64,000 nucleotides of DNA from Megasphaera coli. GTDB taxonomy: Bacteria > Bacillota > Negativicutes > Veillonellales > Megasphaeraceae. The stretch is from the NCBI RefSeq assembly GCF_900095855.1, contig NZ_FMIY01000002.1, positions 301,322-365,321 on the forward strand, written 5' to 3'. Within the stretch, counting starts at the first letter, position 1. Each line of letters begins with the position of its first letter. The notes under the pieces are model-generated. The model searched no databases, was not told the DNA's origin, and saw only the letters and a program-made list of their open reading frames with translations. Positions 8,479 to 18,332 of the stretch are shown piece by piece. The position numbers and the translations under genes are program-made.

Positions 8479-9855
8479 ATGGCCGCGTTTACGGAAGCGG
8501 AAATTATCCAGGCTACAGGCGCAAAAGTACTGCGGCAGGGAAGAAACGATATGGTCTATACGGGTATTGAGACGGATACGCGTACTATCGGTGAAGACGC
8601 GGTCTTTGTCGCCTTGCGCGGTGAAAAATTTGACGGTCATGATTTCGTCGAACAGGCTGTCAGCAGCGGTGCCGCCGCAGTCATCGTCGAAGACGGCAAG
8701 CGCTTCTATGTCGACGGTGACTACGCGATTTTTGTTGTTGCCGACACGTTAAAAGCGTATCAGGACCTGGCCCGGTTTCACCGGCGCCGTTTTATGCTTC
8801 CCGTAGTCGCCGTGACGGGATCGGCCGGAAAGACATCGACCCGATCCCTCATTGCGACAGTGCTCGGACAGAAGTATAATGTGTTGCAGACGGAAAAAAA
8901 TTTTAACAACGAAATAGGCTTGCCCCGGACCCTTCTTCAACTCACGAAAGAGCACGGCGTGTGCGTCGTCGAGATGGGCATGCGCGGCCGCGGCCAGATT
9001 AAGGAACTGGCGGACATTGCCGAACCGACCGTAGGTGTCGTTACCAATGTGGGCAAGAGTCATATTGAGCTCTTGGGCTCACAGGCGAATATTGCCAAGG
9101 CGAAGGCGGAGCTCGTCGAAGCCCTGGACAGCGAAGGTACGGCCGTCCTCAATCAGGACGACAAACGCGCCGCCGCCATGGCCGGGCAGTGCCGAGGCAA
9201 GGTCGTCGGCTACGGTATAGAAAATGATGCACCCGTCATGGCGGGCAATATTAAAAACGATGAAAAAGGATTGACCTTTACGTGCCGATGCTTTGATCAA
9301 ATCATGGACGTGCACATGCCCGTCATCGGTGTACACAACGTATACAATGCCTTGGCGGCCGTCGCCGTAGGCAGACTCCTCGGCCTGAGCGAGCACCAAA
9401 TGCAGCGGGGACTTGCCGAGTATCACGGCGTGCCCATGCGGCAGGAACTGGTGCATACGGACAGCGTGACCTTTATTAATGATGCGTACAACGCCAATCC
9501 GGCGTCCATGACGGAAGCCGTCAATATGCTCGTTACCCTGGCCGGCGGTCGGACCGTGGCGGTTCTCGGCGGTATGCTTGAGCTCGGCGACTGGATGCGG
9601 GAAGAGCATGAAAAAATAGGCGTGCTTCTGGCAAAAAAAGGTGTAAACGTGCTCATTACCTTGGGCGACGAAGCTCTTTATATCGCCAAAGCCGCAAAGG
9701 AAGCGGGTCTGATGAACATCTACAGCGTTACGACCCACGCCGAAGCGGCGGACATCCTGCACAACATCATGAAGCCGGGCGATACGGTTCTCTTAAAAGG
9801 TTCACGCAGTTTTGCCATGGAAAAAATTCTGCCCTATTTTGAAAGGAAGGAATAG
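8479..9855 (+). CDS. murF: UDP-MurNAc-tripeptide--D-Ala-D-Ala ligase
   Basis: A 458-residue Mur ligase that adds the D-Ala-D-Ala dipeptide and finishes the UDP-MurNAc-pentapeptide. The P-loop reads VTGSAGKTSTRSL at about residues 111-123, followed by the conserved EKNFNNEIGLP segment that distinguishes MurF from the other Mur ligases, and NDAYNANPASM in the ligase domain. It is two bases from murE and two from mraY, so co-translation is likely. Confidence 0.96.
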   Translation: MAAFTEAEIIQATGAKVLRQGRNDMVYTGIETDTRTIGEDAVFVALRGEKFDGHDFVEQAVSSGAAAVIVEDGKRFYVDGDYAIFVVADTLKAYQDLARFHRRRFMLPVVAVTGSAGKTSTRSLIATVLGQKYNVLQTEKNFNNEIGLPRTLLQLTKEHGVCVVEMGMRGRGQIKELADIAEPTVGVVTNVGKSHIELLGSQANIAKAKAELVEALDSEGTAVLNQDDKRAAAMAGQCRGKVVGYGIENDAPVMAGNIKNDEKGLTFTCRCFDQIMDVHMPVIGVHNVYNALAAVAVGRLLGLSEHQMQRGLAEYHGVPMRQELVHTDSVTFINDAYNANPASMTEAVNMLVTLAGGRTVAVLGGMLELGDWMREEHEKIGVLLAKKGVNVLITLGDEALYIAKAAKEAGLMNIYSVTTHAEAADILHNIMKPGDTVLLKGSRSFAMEKILPYFERKE

Positions 9856-9857
9856 GA

Positions 9858-10823
9858 ATGTTTAATACGCTTATAATGGGTTTTGTTGTCAGCCTCGCCG
9901 CAGGCATTATCTTAGGCCCTGTCGTCATAAAAAAACTGAAAGCGTTTCATGCACGTCAGGAAGAACGGGAAGAAGGGCCGGAAAGCCATAAGTATAAGGC
10001 CGGCACGCCTACTATGGGCGGTATTCTAATTCTTTTTTCTCTTCTCGTATCGTGCGTCGCCTTTAACGGCGCGGATACGGCCAAGTGGGCGGCTCTTTTT
10101 CTTACGCTTGGCAATGGGGTCATCGGTTTTTTGGATGATTCCATTAAGACCGTAAAGAAACGTAACCTCGGCCTGAAAGCTAAGCAAAAACTCTTCGGAC
10201 AGGCTCTTGTGTCCGTCGTCTTTTGCCTTATTTTAAAATATGTCGTTGAATTGTCGACGACCTTGTGGGTGCCTTTTACGGCGCTTAATATCGACCTGGG
10301 ATTCTTTTATTATATTTTCGTCTTCTTTGTCTTCGTCGGCGCGACGAACGCCGTAAATTTGACGGACGGTCTGGACGGTCTGGCTGCTGGCTCCTGCGCC
10401 ATTACGGCCGTTGCCTATGTTGTCATTGCCGTCGCCTTGGGATACGGCGGCATGGCCTTCTTCAGTGCCTCCTTGGCAGGCGCCTGCCTGGGATTTCTCT
10501 TTTATAATCAACACCCGGCCAAGATGTTTATGGGCGATACGGGATCTCTTGCTTTAGGCGGCGCCTTGGCGGCAATTGCAGTCCTGACAAAAACGGAGCT
10601 CCTCCTCGTCCTGGCAGGCGGTTTGTATGTCATTGAAGCGTTGTCGGTCATTCTGCAGGTCATTTCCTTTAAGACGCGGGGCGTGCGCATCTTTAAGATG
10701 AGTCCCATTCATCATCATTTTGAATTGTCCGGCTGGAGTGAAGTGAAGGTCGTTACGGTCTTCTGGGTATTCTCCGCTCTAACGGCCATTTTTTCTATTA
10801 TTATCGTTTTGGCGGATAAATAA
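9858..10823 (+). CDS. mraY: Phospho-MurNAc-pentapeptide translocase
   Basis: A 321-residue polytopic membrane enzyme that makes lipid I from UDP-MurNAc-pentapeptide and undecaprenyl phosphate. Conserved segments include KAGTPTMGG (residues 47-55), FLDDSIK, NLTDGLDGLAAG, FMGDTGSLALGG and the SPIHHHFELSGW motif near the C-terminus. About ten hydrophobic helices are evident. It lies between murF and murD in the standard order. Confidence 0.97.
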   Translation: MFNTLIMGFVVSLAAGIILGPVVIKKLKAFHARQEEREEGPESHKYKAGTPTMGGILILFSLLVSCVAFNGADTAKWAALFLTLGNGVIGFLDDSIKTVKKRNLGLKAKQKLFGQALVSVVFCLILKYVVELSTTLWVPFTALNIDLGFFYYIFVFFVFVGATNAVNLTDGLDGLAAGSCAITAVAYVVIAVALGYGGMAFFSASLAGACLGFLFYNQHPAKMFMGDTGSLALGGALAAIAVLTKTELLLVLAGGLYVIEALSVILQVISFKTRGVRIFKMSPIHHHFELSGWSEVKVVTVFWVFSALTAIFSIIIVLADK

Positions 10824-10843
10824 TATCTAAAGCAGGTGTGCAT

Positions 10844-12211
10844 ATGAGTATAAGCGACTTTACGGGTAAGCGAATCGTCGTCCTGGGCGCCGGCATCAGC
10901 GGCAGGGCGGCGGCGGCAGTGCTGAAGCGGCACGGCGCGACAGTCGTGCTCAACGACAATAAAGACCGTGACATAAGCGCGGAACCGTGGATTTCCCTGC
11001 AAAATCAGGGAATAGATCTCGTTTTCGGTCACCAGGACAATAAAATTTTGGACGGCGCTCATATTGTCGTACCGTCTCCGGGTATTTCGTCAGAAATTCC
11101 GGTCATGCAGGAAGCCGCCCGCCGCGGTATATCTGTATGGAGTGAAGTGGAAGTGGCCTGCCGTGTGACGAATGCGGATATCATCGGTATTACGGGTACG
11201 AACGGCAAGACGACGACGACAACCCTTGTCGGCGAAATCATGAAAGAAACGGGGCGGCAGACCGTCGTCGGCGGCAATATCGGCCTCGGTCTCTCCGAAG
11301 AAGCGGCAGATCTGCCGCGTACGGCCGTCGTCGTGGCGGAGCTCTCCAGCTTTCAATTGGAATTTACCAGTTCTTTGAAAGCCAAGGCCGCCGTTATCCT
11401 TAATATTACGCCGGATCACCTGGACCGACATCATACGATGGAAGCGTACTGCGCGGCGAAAAAACGTATCTTTCTCAACCAGGAGGATACGGATTACGCC
11501 GTTCTGAACTTCGATGATCCCTTAGTGCGGCCTATGGGGCGGGAATTGACGGGTACGGTTCTCTATATTTCCGTTCACGAAGAAGTACCGGCCGGTGCCT
11601 TTGCCAAAGACGGGAACCTCTATATCCGCCTGCACGGTGAAGAGCTTTGCCTCTGCGCCGAAAAAGACCTGCACCTTTTCGGCAAACACAATATACAAAA
11701 CTGCCTGGCTGCAGCTTTGTTGACGTACGCCGTAGGCGCGCCCGTCGAAACGATACGGAAAGTATTGAAAGAATTTCGCGGTGTTGAACACCGTTTGGAA
11801 TGGGTACGGGACGTAAAGGGCGTAGCTTATTATAATGATTCGAAAGGGACAAATACGGACGCGTCCGAGAGGGCTCTGGAAGCATTTACGGACGGGCATT
11901 TGATTCTCATTGCCGGCGGTCATGACAAGATGACGTCTCTTGACGGCTTTATGAAGCTTGTCAAAGAAAAAGTCGATACACTCATCCTCTTGGGCGAGGC
12001 GGCGGAGCGCTTTGAAACGGAAGCGCGCAAGGCCGGCGTAGAAGATATTCGCCGCGTCGGCTTTTCCATGGAAGAGGCCGTAAAACTGGCTCATGAAATA
12101 GCGGCGCCGCCGCAGACGGTACTCCTGTCGCCGGCCTGCTCGAGTTACGACATGTACAATCACTTTGAAGAACGGGGCGACGATTTCAAGCATATTGTTG
12201 CATCCCTTTAA
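10844..12211 (+). CDS. murD: UDP-MurNAc-L-Ala--D-glutamate ligase
   Basis: A 455-residue Mur ligase that adds D-glutamate to UDP-MurNAc-L-Ala. It starts with a Rossmann-like GAGISGRAAAAVL motif, carries the P-loop GITGTNGKTTTTTL, and ends with the LLSPACSSYDMYNHFEERG motif typical of MurD. The ATG at 10844 is preferred over the GTG at 10838, which would lie inside the AGGTG ribosome site. The next gene is murG; ftsW, which commonly sits between them, is missing. Confidence 0.96.
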   Translation: MSISDFTGKRIVVLGAGISGRAAAAVLKRHGATVVLNDNKDRDISAEPWISLQNQGIDLVFGHQDNKILDGAHIVVPSPGISSEIPVMQEAARRGISVWSEVEVACRVTNADIIGITGTNGKTTTTTLVGEIMKETGRQTVVGGNIGLGLSEEAADLPRTAVVVAELSSFQLEFTSSLKAKAAVILNITPDHLDRHHTMEAYCAAKKRIFLNQEDTDYAVLNFDDPLVRPMGRELTGTVLYISVHEEVPAGAFAKDGNLYIRLHGEELCLCAEKDLHLFGKHNIQNCLAAALLTYAVGAPVETIRKVLKEFRGVEHRLEWVRDVKGVAYYNDSKGTNTDASERALEAFTDGHLILIAGGHDKMTSLDGFMKLVKEKVDTLILLGEAAERFETEARKAGVEDIRRVGFSMEEAVKLAHEIAAPPQTVLLSPACSSYDMYNHFEERGDDFKHIVASL

Positions 12212-12249
12212 ATGCTGTTAAACGAATACCCGGAGGAGGAAGAAGCCGC

Positions 12250-13380
12250 ATGCGCCGCGTGATTATATCCGGAGGCGGAACGGGCGGACATATATACCCG
12301 GCCGTTACCATTGCCGAAGCCATTAAAGCGACGGAACCGACTGAAATCTTATATATAGGCTCCAAACAAGGTCTGGAAAATACGCTCATACCCAAGCTGG
12401 GCTATGAGTTTATGACCTTGGATGTGCGCGGCTTGGAGCGGAAACTGTCCGTTCACAATATAGTCACCTTGTGCAAGACTGCAGGCAGCCTTTTCGGGGC
12501 GGAACGGATTATTCGCAAATTCAAACCTCATGTGGTCATCGGCACGGGCGGTTTCGTCTGCGGACCTGTCCTGCTGGCGGCAAGCCTCAGCGGCATACCG
12601 ACGCTTATTCAGGAGCAGAACGTCATTCCCGGCGTGACCAACATGGTTTTGGCGCGTTTTGTCAACCGAATCGCCTTGGGCTATGAAGAGGCGGAAAAAC
12701 GGTTTAAACAAAAGAATAAACTCGTCGTTACGGGCAATCCCGTGCGCAAGGATATTTTAACGGTCAGCCGCAAGGACGGTCTCGCCTTCCTCGGTTTTGA
12801 CCCGGATAAGTTTACTCTCGTCGCCGCCGGCGGCAGCCGCGGTGCGCGAAGTATCAATACGGCCATGATTCCCGTACATGAACACTTTAAGGATGCCGGG
12901 GATATCCAAATTCTTCACATTACGGGCGATCATGAATATGACAGAGTGACAAAGCTGCTTGACGGCGTGAGCGGGCAGGGATTCTACGGCAAGGGCAGCC
13001 GCATCATTCCCTATTCGCACCATATGCCGGAAGTATTGGCTGCGGCGGACCTCGTTGTCTACCGGGCCGGCGCCGTCGGGTTGGCGGAACTCGCCGCCCG
13101 GGGCTTGCCGTCCATTCTCATTCCGTATCCGTATGCGGCGGAAGACCATCAGCGGTATAATGCGCAGGCCTTTGTCATGAGCGGGGCGGCACGGATGATA
13201 TTGGATAAACTCTTGACCGGGCAGGACTTATTGGAAGAGATCATTCATTTAAAAGAAGAGCGTCTTCTTTTACAAAAAATGGCGACTGCGGCCTTATCCA
13301 TCGGACGAAGCGACGCGGCGCAGGTAATCGCGAATATGGCGCTCGAACTGGCGGCAAAAAGCAAATACGCAAAACGATGA
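12250..13380 (+). CDS. murG: UDP-GlcNAc:lipid I GlcNAc transferase
   Basis: A 376-residue family 28 glycosyltransferase that converts lipid I to lipid II on the inner face of the membrane. The N-terminal glycine-rich GGGTGGHIYPAV and the second loop GTGGFVCGPV are membrane and acceptor motifs of MurG; AAGGSRGARSIN and the PYPYAAEDHQRYNA segment bind UDP-GlcNAc. A GGAGGAGGAAG ribosome site lies just upstream. Confidence 0.96.
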   Translation: MRRVIISGGGTGGHIYPAVTIAEAIKATEPTEILYIGSKQGLENTLIPKLGYEFMTLDVRGLERKLSVHNIVTLCKTAGSLFGAERIIRKFKPHVVIGTGGFVCGPVLLAASLSGIPTLIQEQNVIPGVTNMVLARFVNRIALGYEEAEKRFKQKNKLVVTGNPVRKDILTVSRKDGLAFLGFDPDKFTLVAAGGSRGARSINTAMIPVHEHFKDAGDIQILHITGDHEYDRVTKLLDGVSGQGFYGKGSRIIPYSHHMPEVLAAADLVVYRAGAVGLAELAARGLPSILIPYPYAAEDHQRYNAQAFVMSGAARMILDKLLTGQDLLEEIIHLKEERLLLQKMATAALSIGRSDAAQVIANMALELAAKSKYAKR

Positions 13381-13394
13381 AGCGAGGGATAAAC

Positions 13395-14798
13395 ATGGTT
13401 GACTTGGATAAGGTGAAACGCATTCATTTTATCGGCATTGCCGGTGTGGGCATGCGCGCCATTGCCAATATATTTATTGATAAAGGTTATGTCGTTTCCG
13501 GCTCGGATGTCAAGTCCTCGCCGGCGACGGAACGGCTCCGCGAAAAGGGGGCCCGCATTTGTATCGGCCACAGTCCGGAGAATTTGGAAAAAGCCGAAGT
13601 GGTTGTCATTTCATCGGCCATTCGTGAGACGAATGAAGAACTGGCGGCTGCACGGCGGCAAAATATTCCGGTTATCCATCGTTCCGACGCCCTCGTCCAC
13701 ATTATGAGTTGGGGTAAGGCTATTGCCGTTGCAGGTGCACACGGCAAAACGACGACGTCGTCCATGCTCGGTCAGGTTTTCCTGGAAAGCGGCACGGATC
13801 CGACCATCGTTATCGGCGGTGAAGTGGATTACCTGCACAGCAACTCCGTCCTCGGTCATGGCGAATACGTCATTGCCGAAGCGGATGAAAGTGACGGTTC
13901 CTTCCTCAAGGAAAAGCCGCATATTGCGGTGGTCACCAATATTGACGCCGACCACATGGATCACTTTGGCACGATTGAAAATGTCGTCAACGCTTTCAAA
14001 GAATTTATTTATCGTCTCGACGAAAAAGACGGTCTCGCCGTTCTGTGTGCGGATAACGATAAAATACGCAATCTTCTGCCGGAGCTGGAACGGTTCCACG
14101 TAACCTACGGCATCAAGTCGGAAGCGGATTATAAAGCAAAGAATATCGGCTACCACGAAGGTAAGCTGATATTCGACGTATATTATCACGGTGCTTTTCT
14201 CGGCGCCGTCGAGCTTTGCGTGCCGGGCAATCATAATGTGCTGAACGCTTTGGCGACGGTGGCGACGGCCCGTTACTGCGGCATCGACTTTGAGAACATT
14301 GCCAAATCGCTTTCACGCTTCCACGGCGCTAAGCGGCGCTTTCAGACGAAAGGACACGTGCGGGGCATTTGGGTGGTCGACGACTATGCGCATCACCCGA
14401 CAGAAATAAACGCGACCTTGGCGGCTGCCCGCAGCATGGGTACACACCGCGTCGTCTGCCTCTTTCAGCCGCATCGCTATACGCGTACGCAGCTTTTGGC
14501 GGACGAATTCAGCAAGGCTTTTACGAGTGCGGATAAACTGATTTTAACGGATATATACAGTGCCGGTGAAGATCCTATCGACGGTGTGGGCGGCACCTTC
14601 CTGACGGATAAGGTGAAAGCCGCTACAGGTCAGGACGCGGAATACATCGCAACCAAGGCGGAGCTTTTGAACTATTTGAAGAAGTACGCACAGCCCCGAG
14701 ATCTCATTATTACCATGGGCGCCGGCGATATTTATAAGGTGGGCGAAGAGTTTGTGGCCCAAGAGGAGTCCGAGCAAGATGACGCACATGAAAGATAA
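13395..14798 (+). CDS. murC: UDP-N-acetylmuramate--L-alanine ligase
   Basis: A 467-residue Mur ligase that adds L-alanine to UDP-MurNAc. It begins with the IHFIGIAGVGMRAIA dinucleotide-fold motif and has the P-loop AGAHGKTTTSSM; VDDYAHHPTEI and FQPHRYTRT are typical of MurC. The ATG at 13395 has a GCGAGGG site before it. An in-frame ATG at 13377, overlapping the murG stop, is an alternative that adds six residues. murB, often next to murC, is not here. Confidence 0.95.
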   Translation: MVDLDKVKRIHFIGIAGVGMRAIANIFIDKGYVVSGSDVKSSPATERLREKGARICIGHSPENLEKAEVVVISSAIRETNEELAAARRQNIPVIHRSDALVHIMSWGKAIAVAGAHGKTTTSSMLGQVFLESGTDPTIVIGGEVDYLHSNSVLGHGEYVIAEADESDGSFLKEKPHIAVVTNIDADHMDHFGTIENVVNAFKEFIYRLDEKDGLAVLCADNDKIRNLLPELERFHVTYGIKSEADYKAKNIGYHEGKLIFDVYYHGAFLGAVELCVPGNHNVLNALATVATARYCGIDFENIAKSLSRFHGAKRRFQTKGHVRGIWVVDDYAHHPTEINATLAAARSMGTHRVVCLFQPHRYTRTQLLADEFSKAFTSADKLILTDIYSAGEDPIDGVGGTFLTDKVKAATGQDAEYIATKAELLNYLKKYAQPRDLIITMGAGDIYKVGEEFVAQEESEQDDAHER

Positions 14799-15717
14799 AA
14801 AAATTGCCGTAGTCGTCGGCGGTCCGTCGACAGAAGCGGATGTATCGCGCCGTACGGGAAAGGCCATCGCCGCGGCTCTTATGAGCAGGGGGTATAAGGC
14901 GGAACTGGTAGAGCTTGTGCCGGAACAATTGGCGCAGACCTTGCAGGCAGGATGTTTTGAAATCGTCTTTAATGCGCTGCACGGTAAGTACGGTGAAGAC
15001 GGCGTGCTTCAGGGCATGTGCGAAATGATGAATATCCCTTATACGGGACCGGGCGTCATGGCCAGTGCCGTCGGCATGAATAAGGTCGTCAGTAAAGCAG
15101 CCTTTTGCGGTGCCGATATTTCGACGGCCCCCTTCGCCTATTATTTTGCGGAACAGGGGATCGACGGCATAGCCGCTCAGATTAAAGAGCACTTTTCCCT
15201 GCCTGTCGTCATCAAGTCGGCGGCGCAGGGGTCAAGCATCGGTACGGTTATCGTGCGGGCGGAGGAAGAGATAAAACCCGCTCTGGAAGAAGCTTTTCGC
15301 TACGGCAAGTCGATTATAGCGGAACAATTTCTCGCCGGCCGCGAGTTTACAGTCGCCCTTATGGACGACGTCGTCTTTCCGGTTATTGAAATCATCTCGA
15401 AGACAGGCAAATACGACTATTATTCCAAGTATACGCCGGGTGTGTCGGAACACATTTGCCCGGCTCACATTGAGCCGGAACTGACAAAAGAATTGCAAGA
15501 CTTGTCGACGGCCGCATTTCGCCTCTTTCACTGCAAAGGCGTGGCGCGTGTCGATCTGATGACGGACAGTAAGGGAAAACCGTATGTGCTTGAAATCAAC
15601 ACGGTTCCCGGCATGACCGAAACAAGCCTCGTGCCCGACGCGTCCCGCGCTATGGGTATTTCTTTTGAAGAACTTTGCGAACGTATTTTGGCGGAAGCGT
15701 CAACAGGGAAGTTCTGA
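14779..15717 (+). CDS. ddl: D-alanine--D-alanine ligase
   Basis: A 312-residue ATP-grasp ligase that makes D-Ala-D-Ala for MurF. Conserved parts are VVVGGPSTEADVS (residues 10-22), NALHGKYGEDG, the flexible loop SAAQGSSIGT and the metal-binding EINTVPGMTETS near the end. The chosen ATG lies behind AGAGGAG and overlaps murC by 20 bases; an ATG three codons later is also possible. Whether the second substrate is D-Ala rather than D-lactate or D-serine is inferred from the cluster context. Confidence 0.93.
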   Translation: MTHMKDKKIAVVVGGPSTEADVSRRTGKAIAAALMSRGYKAELVELVPEQLAQTLQAGCFEIVFNALHGKYGEDGVLQGMCEMMNIPYTGPGVMASAVGMNKVVSKAAFCGADISTAPFAYYFAEQGIDGIAAQIKEHFSLPVVIKSAAQGSSIGTVIVRAEEEIKPALEEAFRYGKSIIAEQFLAGREFTVALMDDVVFPVIEIISKTGKYDYYSKYTPGVSEHICPAHIEPELTKELQDLSTAAFRLFHCKGVARVDLMTDSKGKPYVLEINTVPGMTETSLVPDASRAMGISFEELCERILAEASTGKF

Positions 15718-15743
15718 GGAAAAAATCACTGAAGGATTTACAG

Positions 15744-16649
15744 ATGGAACATAGACATTACGACGGCGACAGGCCGGGGCCTCATGACGACGGCTTTTAT
15801 GATCCCCCTTATGAACGGTTCGTGCCGCCTGCAGAGGAAAGCGCCCGTTACAGTCCGGATATGGATATTGATGAGGTGCGGACGGAGACGCAGGAACGCA
15901 TTGCGCGGCGCCGTAAGAAACAATTGAAAAAAGAGCGGGCCCTCAGGCGGCGTAAGCGGCGGCTGCAAATTATCGGAGCCGTTGCGGGTATGGTCATCAT
16001 ATGGCTGCTTTTGCGGTTTTTGCCGGTCCCCTTCGGTTCCATCGTCATTGACGGCAACGGTACCATGCCCGATGAAGACGTTCTGCGCGTAGCCGGCGTA
16101 CCGGATTATGTCAACGTCGTACAGCTCTCGACATCGGCCATGCGCGAACGGCTGACACGAGATTTGCGCGTCGGCGAAGTGACAATAGAACGACAGTTTC
16201 CGGCGACGATTCACATCTTTATCAAAGAACGGCAGGCCGTTGCCGTCGTCATGACACTGTACGGCTTTGCCTACATAGACGATACGGGTACGGTTATTTC
16301 CGTTGAACCGCAGATAAAGGGCGTCGTCGTGCCCATTATTACAGGGAAAAAAATGGACACTCTTTTGTTGGGCGATACGCTGAATGACGAGACCATGAAA
16401 AATGCCCTGGCTTATTTGCATGAATTGCCGCCGCAATCGGCAGCGCAAATTGCGGAAATAAACGTAGGCAGCAAGTCGGAAATCATCGCTTACACGACAA
16501 ACGGCATTTCCATTCACCTCGGCGCCGGCGACAGAGCCGAAGAACGGGCCGCCGTGACGGAAGAACTCCTGAGTGAAGTGGAAGCGGATCAGCTGGCCGT
16601 TCAATATATAGACGCCGATCCGGATTCGCCGCTCATTAAAGGGAAGTAG
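15744..16649 (+). CDS. ftsQ: Cell division protein FtsQ/DivIB
   Basis: A 301-residue bitopic membrane protein. An acidic then strongly basic cytoplasmic region of about 80 residues (many RRKK runs) precedes one hydrophobic segment at about residues 85-105, then a POTRA domain starting near the VPFGSIVIDGNG segment and a beta domain. FtsQ organises FtsL and FtsB in the divisome. The ATG at 15744 lies behind GAAGGA. It follows ddl by 26 bases. Confidence 0.88.
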   Translation: MEHRHYDGDRPGPHDDGFYDPPYERFVPPAEESARYSPDMDIDEVRTETQERIARRRKKQLKKERALRRRKRRLQIIGAVAGMVIIWLLLRFLPVPFGSIVIDGNGTMPDEDVLRVAGVPDYVNVVQLSTSAMRERLTRDLRVGEVTIERQFPATIHIFIKERQAVAVVMTLYGFAYIDDTGTVISVEPQIKGVVVPIITGKKMDTLLLGDTLNDETMKNALAYLHELPPQSAAQIAEINVGSKSEIIAYTTNGISIHLGAGDRAEERAAVTEELLSEVEADQLAVQYIDADPDSPLIKGK

Positions 16650-16666
16650 CGAATAACGCTCCGTTA

Positions 16667-16695
16667 TCGACAAACCTGTATTTTTAGTGTAGAAT
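16667..16695 (+). promoter_or_regulatory. Promoter of ftsZ
   Basis: TCGACA at 16667-16672 and TAGAAT at 16690-16695 with a 17-base spacer lie in the 103-base gap between ftsQ and ftsZ. This would allow ftsZ to be expressed apart from the upstream dcw operon. Confidence 0.6.
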
Positions 16696-16752
16696 ATAAA
16701 AGTATTAAAGTCAGAACACGTAAGCAGGAAGTTTTGAAGGAGGAACATATAC

Positions 16753-17775
16753 ATGGCCGAGTTTGCAAAGATTAAAGTAATTGGTGTTGGCGGCGGCGGG
16801 AATAATGCCGTTAATCGCATGATAGAAAGCGGTCTGCAGGGTGTTGAATTTATTTCCGTGAATACGGAAAACCAGGTATTGGAAGTATCGCAAGCCGACG
16901 AGAAGGTTCAAATCGGTGAAAAGCTGACACGCGGACTCGGTGCCGGTGCAAATCCTCAAAAGGGAGAGCAGGCGGCGCTGGAAAGCAAAGAAGATATTAT
17001 GAAGGCTCTCCAAGGCGCGGACATGGTGTTCGTAACGGCCGGCATGGGCGGCGGCACCGGTACGGGAGCGGCTCCGGTCGTTGCCGAATGTGCCAAGGAA
17101 ATGGGAGCGCTCACTGTTGCCGTCGTAACCAAGCCCTTCGCCTTTGAAGGCAAACGCCGTAAGGAACAGGCCGAAAAAGGCGCAGCATATTTGAAAGAAA
17201 AAGTAGATACGATTATTACGATTCAAAACGATAAATTATTGCAGATTATCGACAAAAAGACGCCCCTCAATGATGCCTTCAAAGTCGCCGACGACATTCT
17301 CCGGCAAGGCGTACAGGGGATTTCCGATCTTATTACGACGACCGGTCTGATTAATCTTGATTTCGCCGACGTACGCACGATTATGGAAGATCAGGGCGAA
17401 GCGATTATGGGGATCGGTGTGGCAAGCGGCGAAAACCGCGCTATAGAAGCTGTTGAAAGCGCGATCAAGAGCCCCTTGCTGGAGACGGGAATTGACGGCG
17501 CTCAAAGCATCCTACTGAATGTAACGGGCGGTCCGGATATCAGCCTGTACGAAATTAATGAGGCTGCAGAAAAGGTATCGGAAGCGGTAGCTCCCGATGC
17601 AAATATCATCTTCGGCTCCGTTATTGACCCGGACATGAAAGATTCCATTCGCATTACCGTTGTAGCGACAGGCTTCGGTAAAGACGCATCCGCCGTGCCT
17701 TCCTTCGGCAGGGGCGCAGGCGCATCCGAAAGCAGAGATACCGGTGCCGTTGAAATACCGGCGTGGATGAGATAA
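16753..17775 (+). CDS. ftsZ: Cell division protein FtsZ
   Basis: A 340-residue tubulin-like GTPase that forms the cytokinetic ring. The GTP-binding signature [13 protein letters not shown] is at about residues 97-109, and the T7 loop follows near residue 200. The linker after the GTPase body is short, and the protein ends in EIPAWMR, a recognisable C-terminal anchor peptide of the kind that binds FtsA, SepF or ZipA. An AAGGAGG site precedes the start. ftsA, the usual partner just upstream, is absent. Confidence 0.97.
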   Translation: MAEFAKIKVIGVGGGGNNAVNRMIESGLQGVEFISVNTENQVLEVSQADEKVQIGEKLTRGLGAGANPQKGEQAALESKEDIMKALQGADMVFVTAGMGGGTGTGAAPVVAECAKEMGALTVAVVTKPFAFEGKRRKEQAEKGAAYLKEKVDTIITIQNDKLLQIIDKKTPLNDAFKVADDILRQGVQGISDLITTTGLINLDFADVRTIMEDQGEAIMGIGVASGENRAIEAVESAIKSPLLETGIDGAQSILLNVTGGPDISLYEINEAAEKVSEAVAPDANIIFGSVIDPDMKDSIRITVVATGFGKDASAVPSFGRGAGASESRDTGAVEIPAWMR

Positions 17776-17787
17776 TAAGAAAATCTG

Positions 17788-17822
17788 AAAAAGCGGATCC
17801 GCAGCGGACCCGCTTTTTTTAA
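17788..17822 (+). terminator. Rho-independent terminator after ftsZ
   Basis: A hairpin with AAAGCGG and CCGCTTT arms is followed by a run of T residues. It marks the 3' end of the dcw transcription unit. Confidence 0.88.
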
Positions 17823-17848
17823 AACGGATATGTAAGGAGGGGGAGAGT

Positions 17849-18313
17849 ATGCGTTGCCCTTTTTGTAAACATGAAGATACAAAGGTAACCGATTCGCGTG
17901 CCACCGATGACGGCCGCGCCATTCGGCGCCGTCGTGAATGCCAGGCCTGTGCACGGCGGTTTACGACGTATGAAATGGTGGAGGAAGTGCCGCTCTATGT
18001 CATTAAAAAAGACGGCAGCCGGCAGCTTTTTGACAGGAACAAGATATTAAACGGTCTTCTGCGGGCCTGCAATAAGCGCCGCGTCACGCGGCAACAGCTC
18101 GACGACATCGTCCTCAAAGTGGAACGGAACATACGTAATACGCTGGCCCAGGAGGTGCCGAGCGTGAAAATCGGTGAAATGGTTTTGAGTGAGCTTAAAA
18201 CCATTGATGCGGTCGCTTATATTCGCTTCGCTTCCGTCTATCGGCAGTTTGCCGACTTGGACAGCTTTATGTCGGAGCTGAAGCATTTAATGGGAAATGA
18301 AAAGAGTGAGTAG
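17849..18313 (+). CDS. nrdR: Transcriptional repressor NrdR
   Basis: A 154-residue regulator of ribonucleotide reductase genes. A zinc ribbon with CPFC at residues 3-6 and CQAC around 31-34 is followed by the RFTTYE box and an ATP-cone domain (residues 49-139) that senses ATP or dATP. It sits between the ftsZ terminator and the heptose genes, with its own AAGGAGG site. Length is normal for the family. Confidence 0.96.
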   Translation: MRCPFCKHEDTKVTDSRATDDGRAIRRRRECQACARRFTTYEMVEEVPLYVIKKDGSRQLFDRNKILNGLLRACNKRRVTRQQLDDIVLKVERNIRNTLAQEVPSVKIGEMVLSELKTIDAVAYIRFASVYRQFADLDSFMSELKHLMGNEKSE

Positions 18314-18332
18314 GTCTTAGCGCGGGAAGGAG

